DNA of 6,059 bases from CAILAD01 sp964397085 (GTDB lineage Bacteria; Patescibacteriota; Saccharimonadia; CAILAD01; BJGX01): positions 1 to 6,059 of the forward strand of contig CAYNHH010000046.1 of assembly GCA_964397085.1 (NCBI GenBank). Reading direction: 5' to 3'. The notes beneath the pieces were generated by a model that had not been told where the DNA came from, did not search any database, and was given only the letters and a program-made list of their open reading frames with translations. Positions 1 to 4,727 of this stretch are shown here, piece by piece; within the stretch, counting starts at the first letter, position 1, and each line of letters starts with the position of its first letter. The translations under genes and the position numbers were made by a program.

Positions 1-383
1 TGATGGATAATGCAAAAATTGCAGTACTTACAGAGTTGCTTCCAGCGCTAGACAACTTTGATCGCGCAGCAACTCACTTACCAGCAGAGCTTGAAAACAA
101 TGCCTGGGCGAAAGGCATGCAGTATGTTGGTCAGCAAATGCTCGATATTTTAGACGACATTGGTGTGAAGCGATTTGAGCCAAAAGGCGAAGAGTTTAAT
201 CATGTTCAGCACGATGCACTTGAGTATGTGCATTCTGATCTGCCAGAAGGAACCATTACAGAAGTAATAATTCCTGGCTACCAAATAGGCGACAGAGTGG
301 TACGGCCAGCCCAAGTAAGAGTAAGTAGTGGCAACAAGAGCGAAGTTCAAGAAAATAAAATTAATGTAAACAAGGAGAAATAA
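1..383 (+). CDS. grpE: GrpE nucleotide exchange factor (5' partial)
   Basis: GrpE is the cytoplasmic nucleotide exchange factor that releases ADP from DnaK. The reading frame is open to the left edge. Bases 1-2 belong to an upstream codon, so the ATG at 3 is almost certainly an internal Met, and the N-terminal part, including most of the long dimerising helix, is missing. The visible 126 residues hold the end of the helical region (LLPALDNFDRA, about 12-22; W35, G38) and the C-terminal beta domain that contacts the DnaK nucleotide-binding domain: GVKRFEPKGEEFNHVQH (54-70) and GYQIGDRVVRPAQVRV (92-107), both classic GrpE signatures. The usual FDPxxHEA reads FNHVQHDA here, a mild variation. A full GrpE is about 170-200 residues, so roughly 50-70 are lost. 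The stop codon lies 1 nt before dnaK, and the family assignment is secure. Confidence 0.96.
   Translation, partial: MDNAKIAVLTELLPALDNFDRAATHLPAELENNAWAKGMQYVGQQMLDILDDIGVKRFEPKGEEFNHVQHDALEYVHSDLPEGTITEVIIPGYQIGDRVVRPAQVRVSSGNKSEVQENKINVNKEK
372..377 (+). promoter_or_regulatory. Ribosome binding site of dnaK
   Basis: AAGGAG lies 7 nt before the dnaK ATG at 385, inside the last codons of grpE. It is the best Shine-Dalgarno sequence in the window and fixes the dnaK start. It suggests that DnaK initiates strongly, while the downstream genes of the operon have weak or no such motif. Confidence 0.85.
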
Positions 384-384
384 T

Positions 385-2310
385 ATGGCAAAGATTATCG
401 GAATTGATTTAGGAACCACCAACTCAGCAATGGCTGTAATGGAAGGTGGCGATCCAGTAGTGATTAATAATATTGAAGGTGCACGTACTACTCCAAGTAT
501 TGTAGCAGTCAATAAGAACAAAGAACGTCTAGTAGGCCAGACAGCCAAGCGCCAAGCAGTCATCAATCCAGACAACACAATATTTTCTGTCAAACGACTT
601 ATTGGACGTAAATTTGATGACCCAGAGGTGAAGCGTGATATCGAACTCATGCCGTATAAGATCGTGAACGTTGACGGTAAAGTAAAGGTACAAATGGCTG
701 GCAAAGACTATACTCCTGAAGAAATTTCGGCCATGATTTTGAGTAAGCTCAAAGCTGATGCCGAAAAATATCTAGGCCAACCAGTAACAGAAGCAGTGAT
801 TACCGTACCTGCTTACTTTGATGATGCGCAACGTCAAGCTACCAAAGATGCTGGCAAAATTGCTGGCCTAGAAGTAAAACGAATTATCAACGAGCCTACA
901 GCTGCAGCCCTTGCTTACGGGCTTGATAAGAAAAAAGAAGAAAAAGTCGTGGTCTACGATCTTGGTGGCGGTACATTCGACGTGTCTGTACTTGAGCTAG
1001 GTGACGGTGTATTTGAAGTAAAAAGCACCAATGGTGACACTCACCTTGGTGGTGATGACTTTGACCTCACGCTTATTAGCTGGCTAATTGATGAATTCAA
1101 GAAAGACCAAGGAATTGATCTTAAGGGTGACAAGGCTGCCATGCAGCGCCTTAAAGAAGCTGCAGAAAAAGCTAAGATTGAGCTTTCTACTACCAATGAG
1201 TCAGCAATAAATATTCCTTTCGTTACTGCCGATGCAGATGGCCCTAAGCACTTAGACATTCAACTCTCTCGTGCTGACTTTGAAAAAATTGTATTAGAGC
1301 TTGTAGAAAAAACTCTCAAGCCATGTGAAGCTGCCCTTAAAGACGCCAAACTCAAAAAAGAAGACATCAACGAGATAATTTTAGTAGGCGGCATGACTCG
1401 CATGCCACTTGTACAGAAGAAAGTTGAAGAATTCTTTGGCAAAAAACCACTTCAGGGTGTGAACCCAGATGAAGTAGTTGCTATTGGTGCAGCTATACAA
1501 GGCGGCGTATTGGGTGGCGACGTCAAAGATGTATTGCTTCTAGATGTTACTCCACTCAGCCTTGGTATTGAGACGATGGGCGCAGTTAGCACAAAGCTCA
1601 TTGAGCGTAATGCTACAATTCCTACCAGCAAAAGCCAAACTTTCTCAACTGCAGCTGACAATCAAACCTCTGTAGAAATCAACGTCTTACAAGGTGAGCG
1701 TGAAATGGCCAACGACAATAAATCCCTGGGTAGATTTACCCTAGACGGTATTCCACCAGCACCACGTGGCGTACCTCAAATTGAAGTAAGCTTCAATATT
1801 GACGCTAACGGTATAGTAAATGTAAGTGCCAAAGACAAAGCTACTGGCAAAGAACAAAAGATTACTATTACTGGTGGTGGCTCGCTAAGCGATGAAGAAA
1901 TCAAGCAAATGCAGGCTGATGCCGAGACCCATGCTGATGAAGATAAGAAAAAGAAAGAGCACGTAGAGGCTAAGAATCACGCCGACACTCTTATCTATAC
2001 TGCAGAAAAGAGTCTAACTGATGCCGGTGACAAGGTGAGTGAAGACGACAAGAAGCCAGTAGTAGAAGCCATAGCTGCTCTCAAAGAAAAGCTCGATACT
2101 GAAGATACTGAAGAGCTCAAAAAACTCAGCAGTGATCTCAATGAAAAACTCATGAAGATTGGTGAGCAGATGTACAAAGATGAGGCCAAAGAAGGTGAAG
2201 CCCCAGAAGCTGAAGTGAAAGACGAAGAAAAGTCTGAAGAGAAGAGTGAAGACAAAAAAGAAGACGATGGTGAAGAAGGCGAAGTTGTAGATAAGAAAGA
2301 CAATAAGTAA
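385..2310 (+). CDS. dnaK: Hsp70 chaperone DnaK
   Basis: This is a full-length 641-residue cytoplasmic Hsp70, an ATP-driven chaperone that binds exposed hydrophobic segments with DnaJ and GrpE. The nucleotide-binding domain (1-380) has the phosphate-1 loop IGIDLGTTNS (5-14), catalytic K70, the phosphate-2 loop DLGGGTFDVS (192-201), and the adenosine motif ILVGGMTRMP (332-341). The hydrophobic interdomain linker VLLLDVTP (383-390) leads into the substrate-binding beta domain (about 391-500; IPPAPRGVPQIEVSF, 456-470) and the helical lid (about 501-600). The N-domain carries the extra segment around 75-100 found in Gram-negative-type DnaKs and absent from Bacillus. The tail (597-641) is a Glu/Lys-rich low-complexity extension with GEVVD six residues before the C-terminus. 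The start is set by AAGGAG and by 1-nt spacing from grpE. No key residue is missing. Confidence 0.99.
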   Translation: MAKIIGIDLGTTNSAMAVMEGGDPVVINNIEGARTTPSIVAVNKNKERLVGQTAKRQAVINPDNTIFSVKRLIGRKFDDPEVKRDIELMPYKIVNVDGKVKVQMAGKDYTPEEISAMILSKLKADAEKYLGQPVTEAVITVPAYFDDAQRQATKDAGKIAGLEVKRIINEPTAAALAYGLDKKKEEKVVVYDLGGGTFDVSVLELGDGVFEVKSTNGDTHLGGDDFDLTLISWLIDEFKKDQGIDLKGDKAAMQRLKEAAEKAKIELSTTNESAINIPFVTADADGPKHLDIQLSRADFEKIVLELVEKTLKPCEAALKDAKLKKEDINEIILVGGMTRMPLVQKKVEEFFGKKPLQGVNPDEVVAIGAAIQGGVLGGDVKDVLLLDVTPLSLGIETMGAVSTKLIERNATIPTSKSQTFSTAADNQTSVEINVLQGEREMANDNKSLGRFTLDGIPPAPRGVPQIEVSFNIDANGIVNVSAKDKATGKEQKITITGGGSLSDEEIKQMQADAETHADEDKKKKEHVEAKNHADTLIYTAEKSLTDAGDKVSEDDKKPVVEAIAALKEKLDTEDTEELKKLSSDLNEKLMKIGEQMYKDEAKEGEAPEAEVKDEEKSEEKSEDKKEDDGEEGEVVDKKDNK

Positions 2311-2311
2311 A

Positions 2312-2662
2312 ATGCCGCTTAGCCAAGGAAATGATTTCCTAGGCAAAACTATCTCGATCAAGTTTGATAGGCCGTTAGGAACAAGACATCCAAAACATAA
2401 TGACATGATTTATCCGGTCAACTATGGTTTTGTTCCTAATACCAAGGCTGGAGATGGGATGGAGATTGATGTTTACTATCTCTCTTCGGACCAACCACTT
2501 AAAGAAACAGAGGCGAAGTGTATTGGTTATGTTCATAGATTTGATGATAATGAAGATAAGCTTATAGCCACCGACGGCGAAGTTATGACAAAAGAAGAAA
2601 TCGAAAAAAGATTAGAATTTCAAGAAAAATGGTTTAAACATGAGATAATTCTAGCATCATGA
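2312..2662 (+). CDS. Short inorganic pyrophosphatase-like protein
   Basis: This 116-residue protein resembles family I soluble inorganic pyrophosphatase (PPi to 2 Pi, Mg-dependent) but is much shorter than the ~175-residue E. coli enzyme. It matches a compact pyrophosphatase-like subgroup known from Firmicutes and other bacteria. Visible motifs are GKTISIKFDRPLGTRHPKH (11-29), YPVNYGFV (34-41), a metal-site motif GDGMEIDV (47-54), and HRFDDNEDKLIA (75-86), followed by a short helical end. Against E. coli DGDPVDV (D65, D67, D70), D48 and D53 are kept, but the position of D67, which helps activate the nucleophilic water, is Met50. D78, D82 and K83 probably stand for D97, D102 and K104. Hydrolysis of PPi or of another phosphorylated substrate is therefore plausible but unproven. 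It starts 1 nt after dnaK with only a weak upstream AAGAAAG, and its stop overlaps the next start. Confidence 0.82.
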   Translation: MPLSQGNDFLGKTISIKFDRPLGTRHPKHNDMIYPVNYGFVPNTKAGDGMEIDVYYLSSDQPLKETEAKCIGYVHRFDDNEDKLIATDGEVMTKEEIEKRLEFQEKWFKHEIILAS

Positions 2663-3261
2663 AAACTCCTGCCAACATCTACATAGATGGAGAGAACCTT
2701 TTTTACCAATTGGTTGATATCCTTTCCAAAGAAGGATTAATAAAAGAACGCACTGAGCTCGTGAAGATTGATTTGATAGCACTCTTCATAGAAGCTGCTA
2801 AAGATAATGTGAAGCCAATTAATGTTCGGTACTACGGTACCAAACTGCACATTATTTCTACACTAGGTGAAGAGGTGCATGAGCAGACCAAGAAAATGGT
2901 AGAGCAAAAAACTACCTGGGGTGCTTGGCTAGCCAAACAAAAGATAGAGTTTGTAACAGCCGGCAATCTCAAAGCCCGTAAGCGCGGTGAGAATGTTATC
3001 TTTCAAGAAAAAGGCGTAGATGTGCGTATAGCGGTAGATATGGTGCAGGCTGCATATGAGCAAAAGAATCTTCACTTTGTAATTGTGAGTTCAGACTCAG
3101 ATGTAATTCCGGCCTTACGAATTGTAAAAGAACGCGGGCATAAGATTACTTACGTAGCCTATGAAAATCAGCTCAATAAAGCTATTGTTGCTCACGCAGA
3201 CGCGACGGTTACTTATAGTAAAGAAGATATTGTAAAAAGTTATAATGAGGCAAATAAGTAG
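2659..3261 (+). CDS. NYN-domain (PIN-like) putative nuclease
   Basis: This 200-residue protein has the pattern of the NYN domain, a PIN/FEN-like fold in the LabA/DUF88 group, many members of which are known or suspected metal-dependent ribonucleases. The first strand carries NIYIDGEN (6-13; acidic D10, conserved N13). A middle segment KGVDVRIAVDMV (118-129) supplies D121 and D127, and HFVIVSSDSDVIPAL (139-153) supplies the SDSD acidic pair D146/D148. GHKITYVAY (160-168) is the usual following strand. These acidic residues would form the metal site. There is no signal peptide or membrane segment, so it should be cytoplasmic. The ATG overlaps the previous stop (ATGA) with no clear Shine-Dalgarno, pointing to coupled translation, and its own stop abuts dnaJ. 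Its place inside the chaperone operon suggests a role in RNA turnover or translation quality control during stress, which is inference only. Confidence 0.85.
   Translation: MKTPANIYIDGENLFYQLVDILSKEGLIKERTELVKIDLIALFIEAAKDNVKPINVRYYGTKLHIISTLGEEVHEQTKKMVEQKTTWGAWLAKQKIEFVTAGNLKARKRGENVIFQEKGVDVRIAVDMVQAAYEQKNLHFVIVSSDSDVIPALRIVKERGHKITYVAYENQLNKAIVAHADATVTYSKEDIVKSYNEANK
3247..3250 (+). promoter_or_regulatory. Probable ribosome binding site of dnaJ
   Basis: GAGG lies inside the last codons of the NYN gene, 11 nt before the dnaJ ATG at 3262. The spacing is slightly long but usable. It supports the start directly after the upstream TAG, with the two genes sharing no intergenic base. Confidence 0.5.
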
Positions 3262-4173
3262 ATGGAAAAACGTGATTACTATGAAGTGCTTGGCTTGCAA
3301 AAAGGTGCCAGTGAAGATGAGATAAAAAAGGCTTTTCGTAAGCATGCCATCAAGCACCACCCAGACAAAGGTGGCGATGAGGCGGCTTTTAAAGAAGTGA
3401 ATGAGGCCTATGAGGTCTTAAGTAATCCTCAGAAGCGTCAAGCATATGATCAGCTAGGGCATGCAGCAGGTGCTGACCAAGCTGGCGGGGGCAATCCTTA
3501 TGGCGGTGGCGGGCCTTTTGGACAAGGTGGTAATCCGTTTGGTGACGGCGTACAATTTGATTTCTCAGGTTTTGGCGCAGGTGGCATGGGTGACATCTTT
3601 GACATGTTCTTTAGAGGTGGGCAAAATCAAGCTCGCGATGTTGAAATAGCTATTACGATTGATTTTATGGAGGCCGCTGAAGGTACTACTAAAGAACTTA
3701 GCTTACGAGTAGCCGATCACAAAAATGGAGGACGCAAACAAGAAGACGTCAAAATCAAAATACCAGCAGGCATAGATGATGGACAGAGCATCAAGCTTGA
3801 TGGCAAAGGTGAGATCAATGCCCAGGGTCAACGGGGAAACCTCTACGTACATATTCGTGTGCGTCCTCACAAAACTCTCCGTCGTGAGGGGCCAAATATT
3901 ATCTCCGAGATCACCATTGATATGGTGGGCGCGGCACTTGGGTGCGAGGCAGAAGTAGAGACACTAGCGGGTACAGTTACAGTAAAGATTCCGGCCGGTT
4001 CACAGCCAGATAAAGTCGTAAAACTTTCAGATAAAGGCCTACCAATTATAGGTACCAATCAGCATGGTGACCACCTCATACTTATTCATATTGAAGTACC
4101 TAAGAAGCTCAACTCCAAACAACGCAAAGCCTTAGAAGATTACAAAAAAGCCTCTACTCATCGCTTTTGGTAA
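3262..4173 (+). CDS. DnaJ/CbpA-type J-domain co-chaperone lacking zinc fingers
   Basis: This J-protein delivers substrates to DnaK and stimulates its ATPase. The J domain (about 4-68) starts with RDYYEVLGL and has the essential HPD motif at 33-35, which contacts DnaK. A Gly/Phe-rich linker follows (about 75-120; GGGGPFGQGGNPFGDG). The C-terminal part (about 126-282) has the two beta-barrel substrate-binding domains, seen in VKIKIPAGIDDGQSIKL (163-179) and VKIPAGSQPDKVVKL (241-255). None of the four CxxCxGxG zinc-finger repeats is present, and the only cysteine is C228. At 303 residues it matches class B (CbpA-like) proteins and not the ~370-residue class A DnaJ. It is the last gene of the grpE-dnaK operon, so it is likely the main partner of this DnaK. 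It is annotated as dnaJ by position and as cbpA-like by architecture. The start follows the previous stop directly. Confidence 0.95.
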   Translation: MEKRDYYEVLGLQKGASEDEIKKAFRKHAIKHHPDKGGDEAAFKEVNEAYEVLSNPQKRQAYDQLGHAAGADQAGGGNPYGGGGPFGQGGNPFGDGVQFDFSGFGAGGMGDIFDMFFRGGQNQARDVEIAITIDFMEAAEGTTKELSLRVADHKNGGRKQEDVKIKIPAGIDDGQSIKLDGKGEINAQGQRGNLYVHIRVRPHKTLRREGPNIISEITIDMVGAALGCEAEVETLAGTVTVKIPAGSQPDKVVKLSDKGLPIIGTNQHGDHLILIHIEVPKKLNSKQRKALEDYKKASTHRFW

Positions 4174-4198
4174 GATAGCACCAATAGGCTTGCTGTCT
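4173..4198 (+). terminator. Hairpin after dnaJ, possible weak terminator
   Basis: AGATAGCA (4173-4180) pairs with TGCTGTCT (4191-4198) across a 10-nt loop, giving an 8-bp stem with one G-U pair that begins at the last base of the dnaJ stop codon. No T-tract follows, so a standard intrinsic terminator is doubtful. It may instead protect the 3' end of the message or be a chance repeat. Its right arm overlaps the proposed -35 box of the next unit. Confidence 0.3.
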
Positions 4199-4219
4199 AT
4201 ACCTGTAGAGAGGTATACT
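4190..4219 (+). promoter_or_regulatory. Candidate sigma70-type promoter for the membrane protein unit
   Basis: TTGCTG (4190-4195) resembles a -35 box, and TATACT (4214-4219) matches the -10 consensus at five of six positions, with an 18-nt spacer. Transcription would start near 4226, only a few bases before the ATG at 4230, so the message would be nearly leaderless. No Shine-Dalgarno lies at normal distance from that ATG; the nearest purine run, ending at 4213, is 16 nt away. This supports a leaderless start but does not prove it. Confidence 0.45.
4198..4217. repeat. Perfect inverted repeat overlapping the -10 box, possible operator
   Basis: TATACCT (4198-4204) and AGGTATA (4211-4217) are perfect 7-bp inverted arms around a 6-bp centre. 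The 20-bp symmetric site covers the spacer and most of the proposed -10 box, which is where a dimeric repressor would block RNA polymerase. As RNA it would form a short hairpin, but no T-tract follows. No cognate regulator is visible in the window. Confidence 0.4.
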
Positions 4220-4229
4220 TAAGCATAAG

Positions 4230-4727
4230 ATGAATCATTTACCCCAGATTACTTTCAACCTTATATTATTCAGTTTACTTGGTGGACTGGGCATTTTAGG
4301 CTTCTTGTTTGGCGAGAATCGACTGAAGAGTGTGAGCTACGGTGCTTTTATAAGTCTATTTATTCTTCAGGTAGGTTCGGAGACACTTATGAGCGATCTT
4401 GCAGGCAAAACTAATTTGCCTATTGCGACTGCAAAGCTTGGTTTTGTTGCATTGGTGTGTACAGTTATGTTCTTTGGCTCTTTAATGAGTCAAAAAAAAG
4501 CACGAGATAAAATTCGCTCAATCCCGCTTGCGATATTGACGGCTCTATTCATTACGGGGTTTGGTGTAGGATTGCTACCTACAAGTGCACGTGAGAGTCT
4601 TGTTACTGATTTCAATCTAGCAGCTCAAATATATAATTTTAGGTTTGTATTTATGGTTGCTCTTGCCGTGTGGCTAGTGGTAATACAACTTATACCAGAG
4701 AAAAAAGACGACGAGAAGAAAAAATGA
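4230..4727 (+). CDS. Small multi-pass membrane protein of unknown function
   Basis: I do not recognise a family for this 165-residue protein. Hydrophobic segments lie at about 7-28 (ILFSLLGGLGILGFLF), 35-53, 66-87 (LGFVALVCTVMFFGSLM), 98-117 and 137-155, suggesting four or five membrane helices. Positive residues lie in the loops after the first and third segments (R31, K33; K89, K90, R92, K94), which by the positive-inside rule puts those loops in the cytoplasm. The protein ends in a charged tail (PEKKDDEKKK). No catalytic motif is evident. The first helix looks intact from this ATG, so the start is reasonable despite the absent Shine-Dalgarno. The stop overlaps the next gene's start (ATGA), so the two are probably made together, and this protein might anchor or assist the metallopeptidase; that is inference. 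Confidence 0.85.
   Translation: MNHLPQITFNLILFSLLGGLGILGFLFGENRLKSVSYGAFISLFILQVGSETLMSDLAGKTNLPIATAKLGFVALVCTVMFFGSLMSQKKARDKIRSIPLAILTALFITGFGVGLLPTSARESLVTDFNLAAQIYNFRFVFMVALAVWLVVIQLIPEKKDDEKKK

Noticed and set aside
1..383. ATG at 3 as the true grpE start
   Set aside because: The frame is open to the edge and the protein would lack most of the GrpE dimerisation helix; Met is most likely internal to a gene that begins before the window.
150..704. 184-codon open frame on the - strand across the grpE/dnaK junction
   Set aside because: It lies fully opposite two well-identified genes, its translation shows no family pattern, and it spans their junction; it is a frame shadow.
2014..2406. 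130-codon open frame on the - strand opposite the dnaK end
   Set aside because: Its Phe/Leu/Val-rich translation is simply the complement of the lysine/glutamate-rich dnaK tail; it is not a real membrane protein. The Ser-rich frame at 1995-2303 has the same cause.
3115..3360. 81-codon - strand frame over the NYN/dnaJ junction
   Set aside because: It lies antisense to two firmly supported coding regions and has no recognisable start signal or motif.
3461..3649. 62-codon + strand frame inside dnaJ
   Set aside because: It arises from the Gly-rich linker read in another frame; the DnaJ frame is unambiguous here.
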